Counted from the first letter of the stretch, positions 23,468-34,115 are shown. The stretch: DNA of 64,000 nt from Eublepharis macularius (GCF_028583425.1 NC_072794.1:28703232-28767231); one strand, 5' to 3'. The notes: a model not told the origin generated them from the sequence alone. Numbers and translations: made by a program.

Positions 23468-23573
23468 GTATAAGATGAACACCTTTTTAACAGGTGGTAT
23501 TTGTATCATTCTGCCAAGTAAATAATTTTTTAAGACACTTCTGCATGTGATCAGAAATCCAGGCAAGCCAGAA

Positions 23574-23730
23574 TGTGACCTTGTAGGGTTTTTAAGGCAA
23601 GAGACAAACAGAAGTGGATTGCCATTGCCTGCCTCTGCATAGTGACCCTGGGCTTCCTTGATGATCTCCCATCCATGTACTAGGCAAGCCTAGGCCATCC
23701 AGGTCAGAGCCATGTGAAGTTACAATATGG
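23574..23730 (-). mobile_element. 5S rRNA-derived SINE (truncated)
   Basis: Read on the minus strand it has 'tagtacatggatgggagatc', 'caaggaagcccagggtcact' and 'gcagaggcaggcaatggca', then 'ttaaaaaccctacaagg'. This is the body of the 5S-derived SINE at 8387 with its 5S-like head mostly lost. Confidence 0.8.
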
Positions 23731-24419
23731 CAAAGGGTCATCCAATCTGTGGATGACCACATTTTTTCATTGTGTGGGATAACATCACAATGTATCCTTG
23801 GTACGAAAAACATCTCTCTGGCTTGCCTCCTGGCTTCACAAAAGTCAGAGGAAAGCTGGGGTAAGCGCAAAGAAACAAAAAACGTGTTCCTGCTCTTTAT
23901 CTTATTCCAATGGCAAATTGTTTCCTCATGGGGGATGCTCCTCCCTCTGCTGTAATGTCTGGCATGGCTTGCCAAGGGCATCCTCAGGATCATGTGGACA
24001 ATTTCCACACCAGCGATGGGACTCCTCCAAAAACATCTGGCAAGGAAACTCACCGTGCGTTTGAGTGAGTTATATCAGAGGTTACAGGAGGTCAAGGGGA
24101 GCCACCATGCAGAAACACCCTTTGAAAAAAGACTTATTCCATCCTGATTTCCCTTCTGTTATATCTGCCAAAATATACTTCTTTGCACCAATTGGACAGA
24201 GAGTATCAGGGGATAACCCCTGTAGCCCCATAAGACTTCTGTGGCTTGGGTTCCATGGATCTGTTCAGTTAGCAGTGGTGCTTTCCTCCAGTGAAAAATC
24301 CCTTCCCTTTGATCTGAGAAGTCCAGTTGCTCAGAAATAGAGAACATTTCTGCATGCAAACGTCTCCAGATTTTAACCGTTTGAAATTGCTGCTAACATG
24401 AGACACGTAACACAAGTTA

Positions 24420-24538
24420 AAAAGAGTCCAGTAGCACCTTTAAGACTAACCAATTTTATTTTAGCATAAGCTTTCGAGAATCAAGTTTGCTACCACAGAC
24501 TAACACGGCGAACTTCTCTGCATCTGTAACACAAGTTA
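24420..24538. repeat. Interspersed repeat ('agtccagtagcaccttt' type)
   Basis: The motifs 'agagtccagtagcacctttaa', in part, 'gactaaccaattttatttta', 'gcataagctttcgagaatca' and 'cagactaacacggcg' define a repeat related to those at 4583 and 23285. Confidence 0.6.
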
Positions 24539-24540
24539 GA

Positions 24541-26254
24541 TTGAGGTGGAGGTTCTTCCAACCTGATTGACATTACATGTCTGTCTGGGACTCACCTTAA
24601 TAATTGTTGGGGGTTCCAAATCAGCTTCAGAGTGTGGCTGGAGGACAGGCTTCAACCTTCCCTCCTTCCATCCCACACCATTTTTGGAATCCAAAAATGG
24701 CCCAAGGTAGAAAGGCTGAAGAAAACAGCTCTCTACTTGGGAACCTATGAGAGCAACCAGCAGTCAGAGGAAATTATTGTGAGCTAGATGCCCCATTGAT
24801 ATGATAAAGTGTTGTTATGTTCAGCACAACTAGAGATATAAATCAACTCCTCTGGCAAAGGAGTGTTGTGTGCACCCATTTCCAAGTCAGGTTTCTTGCT
24901 CAATTCTATTGGGAGTGCTCAGGTGTCCAAAGCAAGTTACTGAGCTGGACTGGGGTGGGTTTTATTTTAAAGGGTTCCTTCTGCTCAGAGCTTCATACAA
25001 ACCAGACTCAGTACATTGAATGGTGTGTTGGAGACGTCCCAGATCTTTTTAATTTGACCTGGTGAAAGGGTTATATGGATTATTCTGCCTTTGAGACAAA
25101 AATCTGTTTTTCCCCTCCTGGATCAGTTCACATAAACAAAAAGGCTGATTAAGGATTTTGTCATGATGCCTAATGATACTGCAGAGATGAAATAAAATGT
25201 TCTTATCACCTGTTTGGTTTGGCCAGAGGATGCCTCTCCACTATGTCTCCCCAGTGTTCCCTCACTTTACCATCCATCAACCCCTTTGCTCTATTGGCAA
25301 AGAATCAGTGAACTCCACCCTACAGTGTGATCTCAGGTCAGAAAGGGCTCCAGGTTACCTCACCTCTACATGAAAACAAGACCCAAACTCTTTTCCAAAA
25401 TCCACACTCCCAAGCTCTTTACTTTTCCTTTCCTGTGACTGATGAAAAGAAAAACGATTCAAGTATTCAAACGAAAAGGAAGAAGGAGCAGAGTTCCACA
25501 TTTTGAAACAGTTTTGTCTGTCTCAAGCTTCACTTCAGGTGTGGTTTGGGACCCCTGAGCAAGAGCACTGAGATAACTGGTGATAAGAATGCCAAAGGAG
25601 GAACAAACTAGAGTTCTATCCCCAAAGAGGCCAACCTAGTATATTTTTCAAAGGTATATAAAAATAACAGAAGACACCCCCTCTTACATGTTTTCAAAAA
25701 AGAGACCTAAGAAACTAAAGAAGCAAGATGTATTTTTTGATTTATACCTTTTGATTGATCAACTAGTTGGTGTAAAAGTACAAAAATGTATAGGGAAAGT
25801 AGTCATATTCCTATACCAGTATGACAAACTTTCTATGTTCATGGAAATCCTTACCACACTGATTGCATATTTGCCACAGGATCCTAGCACACTGAGATGA
25901 TTCTGGGGCATATTGCAAGGCACATGCTACATTCATTTTCTAGCACAGCAGGAACTATCTAGACAAAGACATTTGAGTATTCAAAGAACAAGATGTTCAG
26001 GACTTGAACACAAGCTGGCCAAACTCTGAGAGTACTTGGGAGATATATGAGATATCCAAGCCAATGGATCTGGTTCACACATGAATGCCCATAACTTGAT
26101 GATTGCGCCTTGAATGGAAAGGATACATCAGCACAGACAGAACTTTCACTTTACCACAAACACAGCACTTTTCAATTATGTCAACAAAGTGTGTGATCAG
26201 AGGACTGTTCCAGAGTGTGTGATGTGTGGGACTTCTTCATTCCTACTTATGTTG
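24541..26254 (-). other. PAPPA intronic stretch, nothing identified
   Basis: No coding feature or nameable repeat is visible in this 1.7 kb. Confidence 0.5.
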
Positions 26255-26442
26255 AGGGGCCACAGCTCAGTGGTAGAGCATTTGTGTTGAATGGTAAGCC
26301 CAGTCCCTGGAATCATCAATTAAAGGTTCTCAGGTACCAAGTGTTAGGAAAAACCTTTCTCTGCCTGGGAATCTGGAATGCCGCTGCCATTCCATGTGGT
26401 TAGTACTGAGCTAGATGGTCTATTGGCTGACTTGGTATGATG
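26255..26442 (+). mobile_element. tRNA-like SINE (same family as 17742)
   Basis: The copy starts 'ggggccacagctcagtggta', has a degenerate second box and ends 'gctagatggtctattggctg' then 'acttggtatgatg'. The last 15 bases are the left target duplication of the palindromic element that follows. Confidence 0.75.
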
Positions 26443-26630
26443 TGACAAAAACAGAGGACCCACTCAACAATACTATGTAACCAAACAGTGGAAACCACAA
26501 GAGTGGGTAGTAATATGGTTAAATATGCTTATAAATTTAAATAAATTTAAATTTAAATAAATTTAAATTTATAAGCATATTTGACCATATTACTACCCAC
26601 TTTTGTGGTTTCCACTGTTTGGTTACATAA
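26443..26630. mobile_element. Short foldback element with 15-bp target duplication
   Basis: TGACTTGGTATGATG occurs at 26428-26442 and 26631-26645. Between them are a ~31-nt unique tail and a 156-bp near-perfect palindrome (26474-26629) with ends TATGTAACC / GGTTACATA and a centre of repeated 'aaatttaaat'. The tail and outer arm show loose similarity to the 17866-18892 element (shared 'agagg' and 'tggaaacc' blocks in the same order). Confidence 0.75.
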
Positions 26631-26644
26631 TGACTTGGTATGAT

Positions 26645-26830
26645 GGCATCCCCACAAGTCAATTTACTTTTAAATTTTATTTATGAGATAATTTATATCC
26701 TGCCCGTCAATCCATAAAATTGACCTCCAGGCCACATGACAACACATTAAAGGCACAAAAATTACCAATACATCAAAATGCCAGCATCATACAAACGACA
26801 GCATTAAAATTATCATTGATTAAAATCCAC
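26645..26830. repeat. LINE-like 3' segment, probable
   Basis: The phrases 'ataatttatatcctgcccgt' and an A-rich 'acattaaaggcacaaaaatt' region resemble the ends of CR1/L2-like LINE copies in lizards. Evidence is weak. Confidence 0.35.
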
Positions 26831-27334
26831 AGAGTTAACACGTTCAGCTGCCATGCCAATTATTAGCTGAAATCAGCAATGGAGAAATCAAGTAAGGCAT
26901 TTGCACATCTTAACCAGCTCTTAGGGGCAACTTTTTTTCAACAGTTTTAAGTTTCTTTGCACTGATGCTCCTGCTGACAAGCTGTTAAGGGACTATATTT
27001 TACACTATAGCCTCTGTTCACAAAGCCCCAGCAGCCCCTCATCTTGCAAAAAGCCATAGTGAGAACATTACAAAGTCCTAGTATTTGTTACTTATGTGAC
27101 ACCTTACTTATGTGGCTACAAGTAAGTTTCACAACAGAATGAATAGCAGCTCCATGGGACCGTTTGAGGACACGAAAATGCAAAGGGGAGTTCAGCTGCT
27201 TCTCCCCGAGTGCTATGGTTGCAAACAGAAAAGAGCTGATGTTCATATGGGAGACACAAAACTCCGTCATGTGTGATACGAAGCCCTTATGATGTTCCCC
27301 AACAAACACAAGGACTTTGTAATATGTAGAAATT

Positions 27335-27437
27335 TATTGTCGAAAGCTTTCACGGCCAGAGAACGATGGTTGTTGTGGATTTTTCGGGCTGTATAGCCGT
27401 GGTTACGGCTATACAGCCCGAAAAATCCACAACAACC
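27335..27437. mobile_element. Penelope-like element, inverted dimer (copy 2)
   Basis: A ~35-nt part (tattgtcgaaagctttcacg..gagaacgatgg) is followed by an inverted pair of the 'ttgttgtggatttttcgggc' segment. The resulting 70-bp palindrome spans 27368-27437 and is perfect except at its centre. The flanks share a short AGAAATT direct repeat (27335-27341 and 27444-27450), so the start is approximate. Sequence identity to the 2924 and 27698 copies sets the family. Confidence 0.75.
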
Positions 27438-27439
27438 AA

Positions 27440-27685
27440 ACAAGAAATTGTTCATCTGCTGGTGGGAGATGGCAACAGAAGGAGGCAGACAAATCTACCT
27501 TGAGAGTTGCCACAACTGCGAAGGCCCTCTCCTGGGTTGCCAGCCAAGGCAGGGGCGCCCAAAGTAGGGTCTTATAAGATGACCCTAGTGTCGGGAGGTT
27601 CATAGGGAATGCTGATCCCCAAATCACGAGGCACTTTAAAGGGCAAAATCAGCACCTTGAATTGTTCCTGGGAGCAGACCGAAAG
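27440..27685. mobile_element. CR1/L2-like LINE fragment (left part, interrupted)
   Basis: The segment includes 'gcgaaggccctctcctgggt', 'aaagggcaaaatcagcacct' and 'tgaattgttcctgggagcag'. It is the common lizard LINE segment that also appears at 39530-39720. It continues after the Penelope-like insertion at 28028-28085. Confidence 0.6.
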
Positions 27686-27697
27686 CTAGTGTAGCTA

Positions 27698-28015
27698 TGG
27701 TTGTTGGGGGTTTTTCGGGCTGTATTGCCGTGGTCTTGGCATTGTAGTTCCTGACGTTTCGCCAGCAGCTGTGGCTGGCATCTTCAGAGGTGTAGCACCA
27801 AAAGACAGAGATCTCTCAGTGTCACAGTGTGGAAAAGATGTAGGTCATTTGTATCTACTCAGGAGGGGTGGGGTTGAGCTGAGTCATTCTGTAAGAGTTT
27901 CCCAGGGTGTGGAATGCTAATGGCGTGAGGCTTCACTGTAACCTGAGGAGGTTCTTTTGCATATGGATTGGTGCTTGATCTAGTGCTTGATCTAGTGCTT
28001 GATCTGGTGCTTGAT
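27698..28015 (-). mobile_element. Penelope-like element (copy 3) inserted in a LINE, 12-bp target duplication
   Basis: CTAGTGTAGCTA is duplicated at 27686-27697 and 28016-28027. The 318-bp insertion contains the family sequence and a hammerhead core, then unique sequence. It ends in 3-4 tandem copies of a 14-bp unit (tagtgcttgatc-type) next to the right duplication. It interrupts the LINE fragment of 27440-28085. Confidence 0.85.
27750..27793 (-). ncRNA. Hammerhead ribozyme motif in Penelope-like copy 3
   Basis: The minus strand carries CTGAAGA (27781-27787), stem II GCCAGC / GCTGGC, and GAAACGTC (27753-27760). Short flanks CCT and AGG can form stem I. All core positions of CUGANGA...GAA are present. 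Stem III is minimal, as known for Penelope-type hammerheads. Confidence 0.62.
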
Positions 28016-28027
28016 CTAGTGTAGCTA

Positions 28028-28085
28028 GATCAAGACTGGAAAGATACAGTTCTTATGATACACTCCAGTCAACACCCTGGCTAAA
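28028..28085. mobile_element. CR1/L2-like LINE fragment (right part)
   Basis: This continues the LINE of 27440-27685 after the Penelope-like insertion, with 'aacaccctggct' near its end. Confidence 0.5.
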
Positions 28086-28089
28086 GTAT

Positions 28090-29409
28090 TCTACACAAAT
28101 TTACATCAAATAAGGGGCAGAAAGGGGTGAAAAGAAGGGACAGTAGACAGTTAATCTCATTTCTGAACCAGTCACTTTTGCCATGAACCCCACACAAACT
28201 TCTGTCTCTACTAGACTTTAAATTCATGTTCACCTTGCAAAGAATGGATTTGAAAACCTGTAGGAAAGCATAACAGCAGGGACAGGAAAGTATGGCAGTA
28301 AAAAAGACTGCCAGGAGAAAGGTTAAGGACTCCCTTATAGGAAAAACAGCAACCTTTCCAGCTGTTCCAGACATTAAGTGTTTTTTATTCCCAACATGTT
28401 TCAAAATCTGGATTCTCTCAAAGGAAAAATTACTTCACGATTAAGTGAGGTAGTTGGACCTGTTTCTTCATTCAACAGATTACAATCTTCTTTCAGTGAT
28501 TAGTTATATAAGTTTTTTTAGAGCCTTAACTTGATAAGAATTTGAAAAAAAATATATGTATGAGGCTGATAGTCAACTATCTTATTCATTTGTGAAGAAA
28601 TTTCTCTATGGAGACCAATCAGTTTTCAAAACACACTGTGAATTAAAGACTGTTTTCTACACAGCTTATAATCAACTTATTTGTCCTGTAACACCCCCAC
28701 CCCCATACAGATGTTGGGTCCATTCTTTCTTTTTTACTTATTTGGGAAATGTATATTCTGCTGATCCTATGAAGGATCTTCTCTTCAGTCTGTTTTCTGA
28801 AGCAAATCACCTGCCCCTCTACATACTTTACAATCGAGAAAAGACCATTAGACTTTCATCACAGGCAGCCGCAAGGCAACATGTAGCTTGCCCCTGAAGA
28901 GGCCTAACAGTAGTTCAAAAGTTTTTTCAAGATCTCAAATCAGAAAAATGACAGGCGAAAAACACAGTGTAAGAGTGAGTGAAGGAACGAATTAAAGAAC
29001 AATGCTTCACCAGTAGCCACCAAATAGGCTGTTAAAGTTCAAAAGAGTCAGGAAAGGATTCTCTTCTTCCATCCCAGTTCCCAACCAGACTTCCAATGTA
29101 CTAGTCTGCAACCTGTCATCTCATTGAGAGAGAAGATGTATGATGCTGTGTTGGTTTATTCTGAAGATGTGCAGCAGCCACTTTCCAGATGGTGCCACCC
29201 ATCTACTGGATAATTAGAGCAAGACCCTGTGTATGAAGAGAATGGCATCTTGTTGCCTGGACGACCCCCTAGCTCAATCCATGACTATCTCATAGATCAG
29301 GGCATAATCATATGCACATGATTAAACGCCACACCCTACAGGATTATTTTCTGCCAACAAGAAACCAGCATAACAGGGAGAAGGATAAGCTAGAATCATT
29401 CTCATTGAT
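28090..29409 (-). other. PAPPA intronic stretch, nothing identified
   Basis: No gene or nameable repeat is visible here. Confidence 0.5.
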
Positions 29410-30438
29410 GGGGGATTCCGCATGATCAATTTTGATCGGACTTTCTGAGCAGTCGTGCCGAGGTGGAGTCCTACGAATCCACTTCTCCCCGATTCCACAT
29501 TAGGCTTTTGTTTCGCACATTTCATCGGCTCAGTCCATCATGCGGAATTTTTGACAGGATAAAAATCGATTCCTCGTCGCTTTTTCCGGGGGAAATGTGG
29601 AATGATGCACATCTTCATTTCCCCCCCCCCAAAAAAAAACGTTGCTACACATAAACGTTGCATCAAACCAACACATTAGAAAAAAATTTCTCACAAAAAA
29701 ACGTTGCTACACATAAACGTTGCATCAAATAAACATATTGGATAGGCCAGAGCACTTCCTGCCGCTATTGTGGAAGAGTATTGGCTATTGACATTTGGAG
29801 GGAAAATTATTACCAATGACCCCGCGTCTATCTTTCCCGCTTTCTTCGTGAGTGGTGTGGTTTAGTGATAGGTGTTGTGTTGAGGACGGTCTCTTTCTCC
29901 CTCCATGAAATGCCTAGACCACTAGTTGAACTCTGAAGTCCCTCCATGACACTTTCACTCTACCTCAGAAGCTGTCAGCTGTCAGTGAGCAACAAGTAAC
30001 AAATTTGGCGTGTTGTAAAATGGACCCATTATTGGCCAGCTGTTGTCATATGACACAGGATACGTTTCTGCATAGATTTGTAGAAACGTTGCAATGTTTT
30101 TTTACTTTTTTTTTTTTAAAAAAACGGGGGGAAGAGAAAGGGTAGTGGGTGTAGCTTAGAAAACATGATTGGCCAATCAAATTAAGTTGATTCGAAGGGC
30201 GAGAGAAAAGAGCAAGGGTGGGGAGAACATCGGATAAAGAATTCCGCATGATTAAAATCCCTAATCTGCTGCGCATGGACAAATAAGTTGGGGGAAAGCA
30301 GGATGGAAAAAAACTGGACAAAACGTGCAGTGACTTTGAATCTGCTGCTAGGATTGCCTTCCCACGTGTGGAAACACAAGAAAAAATCGAGGTCATTTAG
30401 AAGCTGAAGCAGGGAAAACCATTCGTGCGGAATCACCC
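29410..30438. mobile_element. TIR-bearing non-autonomous element (GGGGGATTCCGCA ends)
   Basis: The left end GGGGGATTCCGCATGA and the right end (tgcggaatcaccc) are inverted copies. Inside, a ~63-bp unit with 'acgttgctacacataaacgt' is repeated in tandem (about 29634-29745), and 'attccgcatga' recurs near 30240. The termini resemble the small MITE at 13660-13809. No transposase frame is visible and no clean target duplication was found. Confidence 0.6.
29634..29745 (+). repeat. Tandem ~63-bp repeat (two units)
   Basis: Two copies of 'aacgttgctacacataaacg' followed by 'ttgcatcaaa..aaca' lie side by side inside the element at 29410-30438. Confidence 0.85.
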
Positions 30439-30484
30439 GATGTCTACATTTCTGTGCCTAAGAAGGCATCATATATATGGTGAT

Positions 30485-31035
30485 GTATTTATTTTTAATT
30501 TATTTTTATTATTAGAAATATAATATATAGCAGGAAAAAATATACAGCTTAAAGAAAGAAAAAGAAAATAAAAGGGAGAGATATAATTTCACATTAATTC
30601 TACTACTCTCAAAATTCAACCAATATTTCAAATCTTCTAAATAAAAATTTCAATTAAAAGTCTTATTATTGCTCCATTTACATTACGTTATAGAACTTCT
30701 GCTATATTTTGCTAAACTTCTTCCACAGCTTATCTTAATTAATATAATATGCATAATACGTTCCCCATCTTTCTTGAAATTCGGATATGGGGATTTTACT
30801 AATATGGTTTGTTAGTTTGGCCATTGTAGCATAATCTGCTAGTTTATCTTTCCATCCTTCTGATCTAGGACAACAATCAGCTTTCCATTTGGCTGCAAAT
30901 ACCACTCTGGCCACCATTATCATATAATTAAAAACTTTCAATATTTTTGGGAAATTCTTGGGCAAAATACCCATAGTCTTTGGATCCAGAACAAATTTTA
31001 TTTTCAAGATATCTTGCATTATATCATTATATGGT
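30485..31035 (-). mobile_element. L1 LINE, 3' end of ORF2 and 3' UTR
   Basis: On the minus strand a 94-codon frame (31019-30735) reads through KIFNYMIMVARVVFAAKWKA-like sequence, then WKDKLADYATMAKLTNHI and FQERWGTYYAYYI. This is the C-terminal end of ORF2p of vertebrate L1 elements, where a W..KL..YA.MAKLT block is typical. An A/T-rich 3' UTR follows to about 30485. The copy is 5'-truncated; no endonuclease or reverse transcriptase part remains. Confidence 0.8.
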
Positions 31036-31392
31036 GATGTATATAATGTATTTAGTGGATCAGGGGATTGTTTTATAGACTAATTCTCACACTACTTTTG
31101 TTTGCTCAGGTATTGCGCTAATTTTGGTATGTAAATGAGCTCAAAGTTCATAAAAGTTTCCTTGCTGGACCACATTCCTTGCTGGTCCATTTCATCCACT
31201 GCTGTATTCCCAACCATGGCCATTCAGACTTGTCTGGAAGCCCACAAACAGGGTATAATAGTCAACCTCTCTCCACAGTTGGTTCTTGATGAAAACATAA
31301 TTTGACGTAAAGATCCGACCCTGAACTTAGAAGATCTTGTCCCTAACGTAAAACTACTGTGAAATGGAATGGTTGGTTAGCGCGTCACCTAC

Positions 31393-31491
31393 CTTCCTGG
31401 AGGACACTGTGGACGAGCAGCAGTCACCCCCATCATACCGACAATAGGCTCGGTTGTTAATAGTGTCACACCAGCCATCAGCTAGGAAAGG
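31393..31491 (-). CDS. PAPPA: PAPPA coding exon (Lin-12/Notch repeat 3)
   Basis: The exon encodes 33 residues in phase 0: [17 protein letters not shown] then [16 protein letters not shown]. The C..C...YDGGDCC pattern is a Lin-12/Notch repeat, which binds calcium. The third such repeat in PAPP-A is near the C-terminus and is needed for IGFBP-4 but not IGFBP-5 cleavage. The donor is GTAGGT. Two acceptors 10 bp apart (CTTTCCTAG repeated) precede it. Only the upstream one, giving the start at 31491, keeps the reading frame with both neighbours and gives CEPF..ADGWCD as in other vertebrates. Confidence 0.95.
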
Positions 31492-32621
31492 CTAGGAAAG
31501 AGAGAGAAGCACGCATTCAGTGACTAGAATGTGATTGACAAACAGGCCACTGTGAGACTAAAGCTTGTAAGAATTATGCGGCATGCTGAAAGCAACATAT
31601 TTGTTGCAGCATACCAGCTATATCAAAGAACTTCAATGACAGGGAGAATCAACACAAAGAGAACACATCATTTTGATTTGCATATGCTGTCTGAAAAGAG
31701 AAAAGTAGATGAAACAGAAGGCCAAAATACCCACGAGCTCAGCTGTTTAAAAAAGGCACGTGATCCCTAAAGTCTATTCAGACAAAGACGCCAAACGGTT
31801 TGTTGAAGATTCTGAGTCCACGGACCGCCCAACAGGGATCATGGCAATCCCAAACCCAATCAGGCCTGCATGCACCAAGGAAATAGGTTCCAGGCATGGA
31901 ACTCCAAGACTGCTTCTAATCAAGATCAAGAGCTGACACACTGGGGTGGGTGGGTGGGGGTGGCTTTGTAGCGTGTGAATTAGCCCTGAGATATGAAGGC
32001 TTGCTCTCCAAGTCACAGGAGGGCCTATGACCTTGTTCAACATCTCTAGCTGCAATGCACAGTCTCATGTGGATGCCATTCAGTTATTCCATTGTTTTCA
32101 GAAGGATACACATTTAGATTAGCAGACAAATGAACATTCTATAAAGAGGATTCAGCCTCTAACTAACTCCCGCAAGAGTCTCCACGTCTAACCCCCATTC
32201 AATCCTCTAAAACTAGCTTGGTTATTTGCACATGTAATCCTCAATATATTTCTTTCCTGAAAGAAAAGAAGATAGAGTCAAAAATAAGGAGGATTTGGGA
32301 TAATTGTCCTCACCAGTAGAATATCTGGAACAGAAACTGAACTGGTCAGACTACCCTGACATTCCTATGCATTGTGCTATAGCAATCCTGAATAGTTTTA
32401 ACTAGCCATGAACAAATCTCCCATGACCTGACTCGTAAAAGAACTTGCTTTTATTTAAATGAGCTGGGATGGATCAGAGAGAAGTAGGTCTCCCCCATTC
32501 TGTTTTTTCTTTGTTCCATGCTTTGCATTCCACTTTCTCAACTTGATTCTGGAGCATCTGCAATTCGCTACTATTTTATGTTCCTTTTTGCATCTTTCTC
32601 TTCCTTTATATCACTAAGGAG

Positions 32622-32816
32622 CACAAGTACATTGCTAAAACACTGCAAAAATCAAACCTTGTATGTGTGATTACAAGGGGGTAACAAGATTATTGCTGTG
32701 TGGTATTTTACTTATGTGAAGGTGTGCTCCTGTACATCAGTGAAACATCACAAAAAAAGAATCATGATAAAGTGGTATGTTATGATCATATCAAGATTTT
32801 TTCAGTGCACAGTAAA
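32622..32816. mobile_element. Degenerate MITE ('gataaaacactgc' family), copy 1
   Basis: The left side has 'gcacaagtacattgctaaaa' and 'cactgcaaaaatc'. The right side has 'atcatatcaagatttttt' and 'cagtgcac'. The same pair of motifs in inverted order occurs at 33905-34115 and 43310-43405, which suggests a small inverted-repeat element. Confidence 0.45.
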
Positions 32817-33904
32817 GAGGGGAAAGGAAGGCATGAATCTATTAAAAGAGCTGAAAACTGTGTCACAGACAGCATCCACAGTGCTCTGAATTAAAAAACA
32901 GAATAAAGGAGGCTCCCAAATGCAATAGTTCCACTTTGGAAACAAAACCAGAAAATCTGGAAATCCAAAACGCAGGGAGAACGCAAGGCCTTTTCAGATG
33001 TTACAGTCACATGTAGTAGGAGCTTATCAACTGTATGGATTTACCTGATATGTGCCGTTGCCATGTTGTATGAACAAGGACAATGTGTGTATTTATCATG
33101 TAGCTCTAGTATGTTTGAAGTGACCATGGATTTGTCAGGGTTCACACTAGGCTGTACACACCTGGTAAATATGTGCATTATCCCTCTTCACACAACAGAG
33201 GGGATCACAGGTAATACATGCTTCAGATAAATGCTCCTGGTAATGCAGTTGTAACATTTGGAAAAGAGCTCATGATGAGGACAATGTTCAAGCTATCCCT
33301 ACTGTGGATGCACTATGCTTACTAATGTAATTTCCAGGTTGCTACTGACAACTCTGTGAGAGCAGTATCACTTACCCACCAGCTCACCAAAACACAGCAG
33401 GCGAGGAAGTTTTGGCACATCCAGAGAAAGAAATTATCTAGAGCCTCTTTCTTTCTTTTTGCAGATTCCATGAGGCAGAGGGTTTTTTTTTTCTCTCATT
33501 CATATTCTGACTCACTGGGAAAACCAAAAATCTGCTTCCTATGTAGTCTCCATATAATTATTGCAAACAATTACTCCGTTGCCCCCCCCCCAATACATCC
33601 TCTCTACATACATATGACCACTAATTGCTCCTTTCTCACCCCCCTGAGCTGCCAACAACAGATTCACTCTGAAACAAACACCAGGGTTCTATGACAACCC
33701 TGGAGAAACATGACCGCTCATGCTAAAAATTATCTTGAGGAAAAGAGTGGAAGAAATTTTTTTTAAAAAGGAAATAAGGGGTGGTTAATTGGATTGAATG
33801 TTGGAAGAGCCCGAAGCATGCTGGAGAGAATTAGTTTGTGCAGTTTGCTGCAAAATTCATTTCAGTTCATTCGCACCATTTTACCTTTCTTTGTTTCAGA
33901 TGTA

Positions 33905-34115
33905 CACATGCATTGATAAAACACTGCCACAAAGCAATTTAGATGTTTGTGCCTATGCATCAAATAAAGTGTGTGGTATGATGATGCACACAGAGATGCC
34001 TACACATTGGTATAATACTACAGAAAACAAAACTTGATACAATTGTGCATCTATCTAATCACATCAAGATAACTTTTGTTTCTTTTTTGCAGTGCTTTAT
34101 CAACATGCATGAAAT
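33905..34115. mobile_element. Degenerate MITE ('gataaaacactgc' family), copy 2
   Basis: The left end 'catgcattgataaaacactg' and the right end 'cagtgctttatcaacatgca' are inverted copies. An inner 'cacatcaagataac' motif matches the other copies. Confidence 0.55.

Larger units (their letters stand above)
22288..31392 (-). other. PAPPA: PAPPA last intron (9.1 kb)
   Basis: The intron separates two phase-0 exons. It contains SINEs (22795, 23574, 26255), interspersed repeats, two Penelope-like pieces (27335, 27698), a palindromic insertion (26443-26630), a TIR element (29410-30438) and an L1 3' end (30485-31035). Stretches 24541-26254 and 28090-29409 show nothing I can name. Confidence 0.85.

Noticed and set aside
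31393-31481. PAPPA exon start at 31481 (downstream acceptor)
   Set aside because: It would leave a phase mismatch with the upstream exon, which ends in phase 0, and remove the conserved PF..A before DGWCD.
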